Below, in pieces: positions 1 to 6,303 of a stretch of DNA of 7,917 nt. The notes under the pieces were generated by a model. That model did not search any database. It was given only the letters and a program-made list of their open reading frames with translations, and had not been told where the DNA came from. The position numbers and the translations under genes are program-made. The stretch is from Neptunomonas sp. (GTDB lineage Bacteria > Pseudomonadota > Gammaproteobacteria > Pseudomonadales > Balneatricaceae). Within the stretch, counting starts at the first letter, position 1. Every line of letters starts with the position of its first letter. Where the stretch lies: assembly GCA_004195305.1 (NCBI GenBank), contig SDWN01000587.1, forward strand, positions 1-7,917, in the 5' to 3' direction.

Positions 1-556
1 CGATGGTGTCGCCCAACGAGACCTCATAGCAGCCCATTTGATACAGGGTGTTGGCGACTTCGGCAACCTTCTCCGGGGCGATATCGCCTTCGTAGGGGCA
101 GCCCAGTACTGTAGATACATAGCCGCGCACCCGGATGTTCTCGGCCTGGGCGCGCTGCATCACCGCCTCGAAGCGGCGCAGACTTTCGGCCACCGAGCAG
201 TTTATGTTTTTCTGTGAGAAGCTCTCCGAGGCTGCGCCGAACACCGCTACCTCTTTGACTCCTGCCTCGATGGCACTTTCCAGTCCCTTCAGGTTTGGGG
301 TCAGCGCGGCGTAGGTGACACCGGTTTGTGGCTGAATCCCGGTCATCACCGCCAGGGCATCCCCCATCTGCGGTACCCATTTGGGGGAGACAAAGCTGGC
401 TGCTTCGATATAGCTGACGCCAGCCTGTTCCAGGCGCCGGATCAACTCCAGTTTAACGGCAGTGGCGACGACATCACCCGGCTCGTTCTGAAGTCCATCC
501 CGGGCACCCACCTCAACGATGCGGACCTGCGTGGGTAACAGCGAAGGGAGGACCAT
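1..556 (-). CDS. liuE: Hydroxymethylglutaryl-CoA lyase, N-terminal 185 residues (3' end outside window)
   Basis: HMG-CoA lyase (also called MvaB) cleaves (S)-3-hydroxy-3-methylglutaryl-CoA to acetoacetate and acetyl-CoA, the last step of the leucine branch, in the cytosol. I translated the frame by hand; it runs open to the window edge. Visible hallmarks are VGARDGLQNE (residues 16-25), holding the catalytic Arg19 and the metal-binding Asp20; SFVSPKWVPQMGD near residues 43-55; STVLGCPYEG; and the LGDT segment at the edge, whose Asp is a family active-site residue. The downstream His-x-His metal ligands and mobile-loop Cys expected of the family fall outside the window, so completeness cannot be judged. 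The ATG overlaps the liuD stop by one base (TAATG), and a GGAGG lies 7 nt upstream inside the liuD tail (564-568), which supports this start and suggests translational coupling. The product is cytosolic: no signal peptide. Confidence 0.95.
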   Translation of the reverse strand, partial: MVLPSLLPTQVRIVEVGARDGLQNEPGDVVATAVKLELIRRLEQAGVSYIEAASFVSPKWVPQMGDALAVMTGIQPQTGVTYAALTPNLKGLESAIEAGVKEVAVFGAASESFSQKNINCSVAESLRRFEAVMQRAQAENIRVRGYVSTVLGCPYEGDIAPEKVAEVANTLYQMGCYEVSLGDTI

Positions 557-2577
557 TATTCGGCCTCCGGGGCTGCGGACGTAGCATCTTCAGCCAGGGG
601 TTCGAGTGCCAGCAATTCGACGCCATCACCCACCTGATCGCCGGGCTTGAAGAACTGTTCGCTGACAGTACCGGCGAAGGGGGCGCGAATGGTCTGCTCC
701 ATCTTCATCGCTTCGATCACGATCAGCCCTTCTCCTTCTTCGACCTGGCTACCGGCCGCTTTGAGTATCGCCACCACGGTTCCGGTCATCGGCGCCTTCA
801 GAGACCCCTGCTGACCACTGTCGGCGGCATCGTGAATCTCGACCTGGCGCTGACATTCAAACTGCAGGCTATCGTGGAACAGGGTGATGGCATCGTCCTG
901 TTGAAACACCGCCACAGCGAACTGGTGGCCATTGAGGGTGGCGTTGAGCTGGTCGTTGTTGAGCACCCCCTTAACCTGGAACTCAACTCCGTCGACGTTG
1001 ATCAGATAGTCGCTATCGCGCTCCAGTACGGTCACTTTGTGGGTGTTGTCTGCATGGATGAGTGCATAGGGGTGGGCGTAGTTGTGATTCAGGCGCCAGC
1101 TATTGAGGCGATTGAACGGCGAACTGGGGTCGCTGGGGTTCACTGCCTGCGCCTTACGCGCCAGGGTCAGATAGCAGGCGCTCAAAGCGATATAGCGGTT
1201 CTCGTCGATCTCGGTCTTGGTGAACAGCTGGTCGTGATGGCGCTCGATAAAACCGGTATCGACATCAAAGCTTTTGAAGCTCTCGCTACCCGCCAGTTTT
1301 GCCAGGAATCCAAGGTTGGTTTTGACACCGCAGATACGGTAATCCTCCAGCGCCTGCTGCATCCGGCGTAACGCCAGGTCACGGTCCTCGTCCCAGACAA
1401 TGAGTTTGGCGATCATGGGGTCGTAGAAATGACTGATCAGATCTCCTTCGATAACGCCGGTATCGACCCGTACATAGCGACTTTCGGCGGGTGTGCGCAG
1501 GTAGTTAAGGCGTCCCGTAGCGGGCATGAAATCGGCATCGGGGTCTTCTGCGTAGACGCGAACCTCTAGCGAGTGGCCACGCAGGATCACATCGGCTTGC
1601 GTCAGTGGTAGCTGCTGGCCTGCCGCGATACGCAGCTGCCACTCGACCAGATCCTGGCGGGTGACCAGTTCTGTGACCGGGTGCTCGACCTGTAGCCGGG
1701 TGTTCATCTCCATAAAGTAGAAGCTGCCATCCTCGTCGTAGAGGAATTCAACCGTACCGGCACCAACATACTCAATGGCCTGGGCGGCCTGCACCGCCGC
1801 TTCACCCATCGCCTGGCGAATGTCAGCGGGGATGTTCGGCGCCGGGGCTTCTTCGATCACTTTCTGATGGCGACGCTGTACCGAGCAGTCGCGATCACCC
1901 AAGTACACACCGTTGCCATGCCGGTCGCAGAATACCTGGATCTCGACATGACGTGGTTTGGTTAGGTATTTCTCGACCAGCATGTCGCCATTGTTGAAGC
2001 TGCTTTCACCTTCACGCTTGGCGGCATCGAAGGCTTCGTCGAATTCCGCTTCTTTCCAGACCACGCGCATCCCTTTACCGCCGCCACCGGCAACGGCCTT
2101 GAGCAGTACCGGGTAGCCACAACGACCGGCCTCTGCTTTGATCAGCTCACGGTCCTGGTTTTCACCGTGATAACCGGGGACCAGCGGTACATTAGCGCGC
2201 TCCATGATGGTCTTGGCTGCGCTCTTAGAGCCCATCGATTCGATCGCTCCGATGGGTGGGCCGATGAAGACCAGACCGTTATCGGCCAGTGACTGGGCGA
2301 ATTCGGCATTCTCGGACAGAAAGCCATAGCCCGGATGAACTGCCTGAGTACCGGTGAGTTTGGCCGCTTCGATAATTTTGTCGATGCGCAGGTAGCTTTC
2401 ACGGCTCGGCGCCGGTCCTAGCAATACCGCCTCATCGGCCAGCGCCACATGGCGGGCGTTACGGTCCGCCTCGGAATAGACCGCCACGCATTTAACCCCC
2501 ATCTGATGAGCGGTCTGGATGATCCGGCAGGCGATCTCGCCACGGTTAGCGATCAGAATTTTATTAAACATGGTCAT
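556..2577 (-). CDS. liuD: 3-methylcrotonyl-CoA carboxylase, biotin-containing (alpha) subunit
   Basis: This 673-residue subunit (also MccA) carboxylates its own biotin with ATP and bicarbonate and hands the carboxyl group to the LiuB partner, which makes 3-methylglutaconyl-CoA. The biotin carboxylase N-domain starts at ILIANRGEIACRI (7-19). The ATP-grasp glycine loop AGGGGKGM is at 163-170, and the active-site EMNTRLQVEH at 290-299. A variable linker follows from about 450 to 590. A C-terminal biotinyl domain (about 590-660) carries EAMKMEQ, with Lys625 the predicted biotinylated residue. Pairing with liuB and liuC separates it from acetyl-, propionyl- or geranyl-CoA carboxylase subunits, though sequence alone cannot exclude a broader substrate range. 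Two starts are possible: ATG at 2577 has its AAGGA only 2 nt away, while ATG at 2571 (MFNKIL) has the same AAGGA at a better 8 nt. The liuC stop is 5 nt upstream and overlaps this ribosome site. Confidence 0.97.
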   Translation of the reverse strand: MTMFNKILIANRGEIACRIIQTAHQMGVKCVAVYSEADRNARHVALADEAVLLGPAPSRESYLRIDKIIEAAKLTGTQAVHPGYGFLSENAEFAQSLADNGLVFIGPPIGAIESMGSKSAAKTIMERANVPLVPGYHGENQDRELIKAEAGRCGYPVLLKAVAGGGGKGMRVVWKEAEFDEAFDAAKREGESSFNNGDMLVEKYLTKPRHVEIQVFCDRHGNGVYLGDRDCSVQRRHQKVIEEAPAPNIPADIRQAMGEAAVQAAQAIEYVGAGTVEFLYDEDGSFYFMEMNTRLQVEHPVTELVTRQDLVEWQLRIAAGQQLPLTQADVILRGHSLEVRVYAEDPDADFMPATGRLNYLRTPAESRYVRVDTGVIEGDLISHFYDPMIAKLIVWDEDRDLALRRMQQALEDYRICGVKTNLGFLAKLAGSESFKSFDVDTGFIERHHDQLFTKTEIDENRYIALSACYLTLARKAQAVNPSDPSSPFNRLNSWRLNHNYAHPYALIHADNTHKVTVLERDSDYLINVDGVEFQVKGVLNNDQLNATLNGHQFAVAVFQQDDAITLFHDSLQFECQRQVEIHDAADSGQQGSLKAPMTGTVVAILKAAGSQVEEGEGLIVIEAMKMEQTIRAPFAGTVSEQFFKPGDQVGDGVELLALEPLAEDATSAAPEAE

Positions 2578-2582
2578 TGTCC

Positions 2583-3377
2583 TTATTCCTGAATCCAGTT
2601 GGGTTTGCGCTTTTCGAGGAAGGCGCTGAGTCCCTCCTGGCCCTCGGTGCTGACCCGGATGTCGGCGATACGGCTGGCCGTGTCTTCGATCACGTCGGCG
2701 CTGATCGGCTTGCTGCTGACCGCATAGATTAGTTCCTTGGCGGCCTTGAGGGCGCAGGGACTGTTGTTGAGCAGTTTGGTAACCAGGGTGTCCTTGGCTG
2801 CATCCAGCTGCTCGACCGTCTCGACCAGCTCATGTACCAGCCCCCAGGCCTGCGCCTGGGTGGCGCTGAAGGCCTCGGCGGTGAGGAAGTAGCGACGCGA
2901 CTGGCGTTCGCCGATAGCCCGAACCACATAGGGGCTGATAACCGCCGGTACAAGTCCGATGCGTACCTCGCTGAGGCAGAACTGACTGGCTTGGGTCGCA
3001 ACCACTAGATCGCAGCAGGCGGCCAGACCGACGGCGCCGCCGTAAGCTGCGCCCTGCACCAGGGCAATCGTGGGCTTGGGCAGGTCGTTAAGGCATTGCA
3101 TCAGTCGGCCTAAGCCGCGCGCATCGACCAGGTTTTCCTGATAACTATTGGTCGCCATGCGGCGCATCCAGTTCAGGTCGGCGCCAGCGGAGAAGTTCTT
3201 GCCCTCCGAGCGCAGTACCAGCACCCGCACGGCGGGGTCCTCTGCAATGGCTTCCAGGTGTTGGATCAGGCTGTTGATTACGTTATCGTCAAAGGCGTTA
3301 TGGACGTCAGGGCGATTCAGCGTTAGCGTGGCGATGCCGCGGCTGTCGGTGTCGAGTAGAACCTGTGGGTTGCTCAT
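2583..3377 (-). CDS. liuC: Methylglutaconyl-CoA hydratase (LiuC-type crotonase)
   Basis: A 264-residue crotonase-fold protein that by position hydrates 3-methylglutaconyl-CoA to HMG-CoA, between the carboxylase and the lyase. The first oxyanion-hole segment is FSAGADL (62-68) and the second is GAAYGGA (109-115). One catalytic-type acid is Glu137 in SEVRIGL. At the place where rat enoyl-CoA hydratase has its other catalytic Glu (GGGCEL), this protein has Gly117 (GGAVGL). From memory, LiuC proteins share this change and the following PAVISPYVV segment, whereas classical enoyl-CoA hydratase and human AUH keep both acids. Length is normal for the family. The start is firm: a GGGGAG lies 6-8 nt before the ATG, and the liuB stop is 13 nt upstream. 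It is cytosolic and part of the liu operon. Confidence 0.92.
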   Translation of the reverse strand: MSNPQVLLDTDSRGIATLTLNRPDVHNAFDDNVINSLIQHLEAIAEDPAVRVLVLRSEGKNFSAGADLNWMRRMATNSYQENLVDARGLGRLMQCLNDLPKPTIALVQGAAYGGAVGLAACCDLVVATQASQFCLSEVRIGLVPAVISPYVVRAIGERQSRRYFLTAEAFSATQAQAWGLVHELVETVEQLDAAKDTLVTKLLNNSPCALKAAKELIYAVSSKPISADVIEDTASRIADIRVSTEGQEGLSAFLEKRKPNWIQE

Positions 3378-3390
3378 AAGTATCTCCCCT

Positions 3391-5001
3391 TTACATCCGG
3401 AACACGCCGAAACGTGTCTCTTCGATCGGTTTATTCAGTGCTGCTGCCAGTCCCATGCCGACCACGTCGCGGGTCTGGGCCGGGTCGATAACGCCGTCAT
3501 CCCAGAGCCGGGCGCTAGCGTAGTAGGGGTGGCCCTGGTGTTCATACATATCCAAGATCGGTTTTTTGTAGGCCGCTTCTTCCTCAGCGCTCCAGGCTTC
3601 GTTAGTGCGATCCTTGGCATCACGGGTAACCTGAGCCATAACGCCAGCGGCCTGCTCACCACCCATCACCGAAATTCGCGCGTTAGGCCACATCCACAGG
3701 AAGTTAGGATCGAAGGCGCGTCCGCACATACCGTAGTTACCGGCACCGAAGCTGCCGCCGATGATGACCGTCAGTTTAGGGACGTTGGCACAGGAGACCG
3801 CAGTAACCATTTTGGCACCATGCTTGGCGATGCCTTCGGCTTCGTACTTGCTGCCCACCATAAAGCCGGTGACGTTTTGCAGGAACAGCAATGGGATCTT
3901 GCGCTGGCAGCACAGCTCGATGAAGTGCGCACCTTTCTGAGCCGCCTCGGAGAACAGGACCCCGTTGTTGGCAATGATACCGACCGGGTAGCCATGAATA
4001 CGGGCGAAACCGGTGACCAATGTGGTGCCGTAGAGCTTCTTGAATTCGTCAAAATCCGAACCGTCGACGATGCGGGCGATCACTTCGCGAACATCGTAGG
4101 GCTTTCTCAGGTCGGTGCCGACCACGCCATAGAGCTCTTCAGCGCCGAACAGGGGCGGCAGCGAGGGTCGAATATCCATTCCGATCTGCTTCACCCGGTT
4201 AAGTCGGGAAACTGAGGAGCGGGCGATTTCCAGTGCGTGCTTGTCGTTTTGGGCGTAGTGGTCGGCTACCCCGGAGATTTTGCAGTGAATATCGGCGCCG
4301 CCCAGGTCTTCGGCGGAGACAACTTCGCCGGTAGCCGCCTTAACCAAGGGCGGGCCAGCCAGGAAGATCGTGCCCTGGTTGCGAACAATGATGGATTCGT
4401 CGGCCATTGCGGGCATGTAGGCACCGCCAGCTGTGCACAGGCCCAGCACTACGGCGATCTGGGGGATCCCTTTGGCAGACATGCGTGCCTGGTTGAAGAA
4501 GATGTGGCCGAAGTGTTCGCGGTCAGGGAACACATCATCCTGCCGAGGCAGGTTGGCGCCTCCCGATTCCACCAGATAGATGCAGGGCAGGTTGTTCTGT
4601 TCGGCGATAGCCTGGGCGCGCAGGTGCTTCTTCACCGTTAACGGGTAATAAGAGCCGCCTTTTACCGTAGGGTCGTTGGCGATGATCATGCAGTCCTGGC
4701 CGCTGACCCGGCCGATCCCCGTAATGACGCCTGCGGCTGGAACATTCTCGCCCTCGTAAACATCATGGCCAGCGAGCTGAGACAGTTCTAGAAACGGGGA
4801 GCCCTCGTCCAGCAGATGGTTGATGCGATCGCGCGGCAGCAACTTGCCTTTGGCGAGGTGGCGTTCGCGGTATTTGTTACCACCACCGAGTTCAATCCCT
4901 GCAACCTTAAGGCGCAGGTCATCAACAACCGTCTGCATCAGGGTGTGGTTTTGGGTGAACTCTTCAGAGCGTATATTGATCTTTGATTCGAGGATGGCCA
5001 T
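3391..5001 (-). CDS. liuB: 3-methylcrotonyl-CoA carboxylase, carboxyltransferase (beta) subunit
   Basis: This 536-residue subunit (also MccB) transfers the carboxyl group from carboxybiotin on LiuD to 3-methylcrotonyl-CoA. It has the double crotonase-like carboxyltransferase architecture. The N-terminal half includes RERHLAKGKLLPRDRI (45-60), ESGGANLPRQ (145-154), the Gly-rich acyl-CoA segment LGLCTAGGAYMPAM (186-199) and GGADIHCKISGVADHYA (234-250). The C-terminal half carries NNGVLF, QNVTGFMVG and IGGSFGAGNYGMCGRAFDP. These are typical of methylcrotonyl-CoA rather than propionyl-CoA carboxylase subunits. The ATG at 5001 has an AGGAA 7 nt upstream (5009-5013). It is the first gene after the second LiuR-type palindrome, so it probably heads the enzyme operon. 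Its stop lies directly before the liuC ribosome site. Length is normal and no key segment is missing. Confidence 0.97.
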   Translation of the reverse strand: MAILESKINIRSEEFTQNHTLMQTVVDDLRLKVAGIELGGGNKYRERHLAKGKLLPRDRINHLLDEGSPFLELSQLAGHDVYEGENVPAAGVITGIGRVSGQDCMIIANDPTVKGGSYYPLTVKKHLRAQAIAEQNNLPCIYLVESGGANLPRQDDVFPDREHFGHIFFNQARMSAKGIPQIAVVLGLCTAGGAYMPAMADESIIVRNQGTIFLAGPPLVKAATGEVVSAEDLGGADIHCKISGVADHYAQNDKHALEIARSSVSRLNRVKQIGMDIRPSLPPLFGAEELYGVVGTDLRKPYDVREVIARIVDGSDFDEFKKLYGTTLVTGFARIHGYPVGIIANNGVLFSEAAQKGAHFIELCCQRKIPLLFLQNVTGFMVGSKYEAEGIAKHGAKMVTAVSCANVPKLTVIIGGSFGAGNYGMCGRAFDPNFLWMWPNARISVMGGEQAAGVMAQVTRDAKDRTNEAWSAEEEAAYKKPILDMYEHQGHPYYASARLWDDGVIDPAQTRDVVGMGLAAALNKPIEETRFGVFRM

Positions 5002-5061
5002 GTCTGGATTCCTGTTGCGTCTGATTCTTTAACGGTTAGATCTGTCAGTGTTGCTAAGGCT

Positions 5062-5090
5062 ATCGTAAGTTTACGTAAACGTAAACTGAA
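5062..5090 (-). promoter_or_regulatory. Candidate promoter of liuBCDE
   Basis: On the minus strand TTCAGT (5085-5090) could be the -35 and TACGAT (5062-5067) the -10, 17 bp apart, with the palindrome filling the spacer. An operator between -35 and -10 is the usual arrangement for MerR-family regulators, which supports the reading. The hexamers are only partial matches (3 of 6 and 4 of 6), and a shifted choice (TTTACG with TAGCCT) is possible. A transcript from here would carry a leader of about 50 nt before the liuB ATG. Confidence 0.4.
5068..5087. promoter_or_regulatory. Putative LiuR operator upstream of the liuBCDE operon
   Basis: Perfect inverted repeat with 8-bp arms AGTTTACG / CGTAAACT around the 4-bp centre TAAA. 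It also contains a nested, off-centre 12-bp palindrome GTTTACGTAAAC (5069-5080) and a direct CGTAAACGTAAA. It shares the TTTACG-n4-CGTAAA core with the site before liuR. The TTTACG/CGTAAA core agrees with what I recall of LiuR sites in gammaproteobacteria. Confidence 0.8.
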
Positions 5091-5135
5091 TTTTAATCAC
5101 AGTGACTCTAAGTAGCACGGGGGTGGCGCATGAGT

Positions 5136-5537
5136 TTAAATTGTTTCCTGACTTTCGTCGGGCAGCTTTCTGAGCGCTCGGAGGCAGCGCTCTTCGGTAG
5201 TTTCAAGCTCCAGCCGGATCATTGCGATATCTTTGATCTGCTGCTCCAATGCCAGCTTCTTTTGGCGGATGATGCTGAGCATTTGGTTTAGCTGTATCGC
5301 ACTGCTACCTGCACTAGCGTCATATATATCAATGATATCGCGGATCTCTGCGAGCGAAAATCCTAACCGTTTGCCGCGCATAATCAGCTTCAGTCGGACC
5401 TGGTCGCGCTTGGAATAAATCCGGGTCAGGCCCCGGCGTGTGGGCTCGATGAGCCCCTGGTCTTCGTAGAAGCGGATGCTGCGGGTGGTGATGTCAAATT
5501 CGCGGGAGAGGTCGCTGATGGAAAAAGTCTGATCCAT
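5136..5537 (-). CDS. liuR: MerR-family transcriptional regulator of leucine/isovalerate catabolism (LiuR)
   Basis: A 133-residue MerR-family regulator. An N-terminal winged helix-turn-helix (about residues 5-72) contains FSISDLSREFDITTRSIRFY, EDQGLIEPTRRG and KRLGFSLAEI; a dimerising helix follows (about 80-118). The only cysteine is Cys118, so it has no metal-sensing cysteine cluster, as expected for a LiuR that senses a pathway intermediate. The open frame could begin at 5600, but that ATG sits inside the palindromic operator and would add a 21-residue tail (LYVSVKVTL...) in front of the normal MerR start. I therefore place the start at ATG 5537 (MDQTFSIS), although no strong Shine-Dalgarno precedes it. 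Divided by 134 bp from liuB on the same strand. Identical operator cores before both genes suggest control of the enzyme operon plus autoregulation. The effector is not readable from the sequence. Confidence 0.9.
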   Translation of the reverse strand: MDQTFSISDLSREFDITTRSIRFYEDQGLIEPTRRGLTRIYSKRDQVRLKLIMRGKRLGFSLAEIRDIIDIYDASAGSSAIQLNQMLSIIRQKKLALEQQIKDIAMIRLELETTEERCLRALRKLPDESQETI

Positions 5538-5579
5538 GATCGTGGCCGAGTATGAAAAGAGTGAATACTGTAGCGTGAC

Positions 5580-5597
5580 CTTTACGCTAACGTAAAG
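5580..5597. promoter_or_regulatory. Putative LiuR operator upstream of liuR
   Basis: Perfect inverted repeat with 7-bp arms CTTTACG / CGTAAAG around a 4-bp centre (CTAA on the plus strand). It matches the core of the palindrome before liuB. It lies 43 bp before the chosen liuR start. A weak minus-strand promoter can be drawn with TTTACG (5591-5596) as -35 and TACAGT (5567-5572) as -10, spacing 18; TTGAAA at 5603-5608 is an alternative -35. The operator would overlap the promoter, consistent with autoregulation. The promoter assignment is weak. Confidence 0.75.
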
Positions 5598-5682
5598 CAT
5601 TGTTTCAAGGTTTACTCTGAACCAAGGGCCGCGAACCGGAGTTACAGTATTTTTTGAGAACGCAGATCGGTGCTCATCCTGA

Positions 5683-5740
5683 CCCTGCCTTAGAAATTAG
5701 ACAGAGTGGAGCCCTGCCTTAGAAATTAGACAGAGTGGAG
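5683..5740. repeat. Perfect 29-bp tandem duplication at the 3' end of the 190-residue gene
   Basis: Two identical, directly adjacent 29-bp copies (5683-5711 and 5712-5740). In the minus-strand gene the upstream copy encodes the last residues STLSNF, the TAA stop (5721-5719) and the next 7 bases. The downstream copy repeats the same bases after the stop and is not translated. Perfect identity suggests a recent slippage or duplication event. The unit contains TTAGAAATTAG but no strong hairpin, so I do not call it a terminator. Confidence 0.95.
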
Positions 5741-6291
5741 TAGTCGCGCATGTACGCCTGGCCGATATCTGTAGAGCGGGAGCTGTTGCCCAGCTTTGAG
5801 ATATCGATGTTGATGGTTCGAAAAGTTTCAATGATGCGGCTGTCGTGATTGTTTTGAATGATCGTCGTGATGGCCAGGGTGTCTCTATTGAGGTTGTTGC
5901 TAACGCTAAGGCCTTCTTCCAGGAGTTGCTGTACGCCATTGCCTCCTTGAATCAGATTGACGTCGAACCCAAGCGTAGCACCCCCTTGTAGAATCTGTCT
6001 CAAACTGGAGGGATCAATATGCCAGGATTGTTCGGCTACCAGCGCACCGTCGATCCTAACCCAGTCTGCTATGCCGAATGCAATCGTCACCCCGTCTGAG
6101 GTTACGAAACCACCACGGTGCTGTTCAAGTTCTTGATCATGGATAGCCATTACGTCGTTGCTGCGCAACAGCGCGCCGACGGATTGCTCGGTTTCTGCGC
6201 TCGATGCAATGCCAGGGGTTAGGGCAAGAAACAGCGCTATCCACGTGATAAGGTTTGCCGTTACCGGGTTAGGTTGCCAGAGTTTATTCAT
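5719..6291 (-). CDS. Sec-exported hypothetical protein with a double-glycine-like motif, downstream of the C39 peptidase
   Basis: I do not recognise a named family for this 190-residue protein. Residues 1-32 look like a Sec signal peptide: a long N-region, hydrophobic core LITWIALFLALTPGIA, and cleavage at ASSA|ETEQ. Soon after comes IHDQELEQHRGGF (50-62). Taking the GG as -2/-1 gives Ile -12, Glu -8 and Leu -7, as in leaders cut by C39 peptidases; only His at -4 departs from the usual hydrophobic residue. The middle (65-135) alternates hydrophobic and polar residues, suggesting beta structure. TTIIQNNHDSRIIETF (142-157) is a degenerate version of the Gln-spaced motif in the two upstream secreted proteins. 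The preceding peptidase stop (TAG) overlaps an AGGAAA 12 bp before the ATG, implying coupled translation. Plausible roles are a peptidase substrate, minor fibre subunit or periplasmic accessory factor; the sequence does not decide. A 29-bp tandem repeat covers its 3' end. Confidence 0.85.
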   Translation of the reverse strand: MNKLWQPNPVTANLITWIALFLALTPGIASSAETEQSVGALLRSNDVMAIHDQELEQHRGGFVTSDGVTIAFGIADWVRIDGALVAEQSWHIDPSSLRQILQGGATLGFDVNLIQGGNGVQQLLEEGLSVSNNLNRDTLAITTIIQNNHDSRIIETFRTINIDISKLGNSSRSTDIGQAYMRDYSTLSNF

Positions 6292-6303
6292 TGCCAGCGT
6301 TTC

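Noticed and set aside
24..380. 118-codon minus-strand open frame overlapping the HMG-CoA lyase
   Set aside because: Different frame of the same strand as the lyase, Arg/Gly-rich translation typical of a shadow; the lyase frame has the conserved motifs.
832..1371. 179-codon plus-strand open frame antisense to liuD
   Set aside because: Mirror of the liuD coding frame; hydrophobic Val/Leu-rich translation with no family features or ribosome site.
3148..4215. 355-codon plus-strand open frame antisense to liuB and liuC
   Set aside because: It spans two well-supported minus-strand genes and their junction, its translation has no recognisable domain, and long antisense frames are common in GC-rich DNA.
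4237..4641. 134-codon plus-strand open frame inside liuB
   Set aside because: Entirely within a conserved part of the carboxyltransferase gene; shadow frame.
5601..5718. Small gene or terminator between the 190-residue gene and liuR
   Set aside because: No plausible short coding frame or hairpin with T-run was found; the stretch holds the second 29-bp copy and the liuR upstream region.
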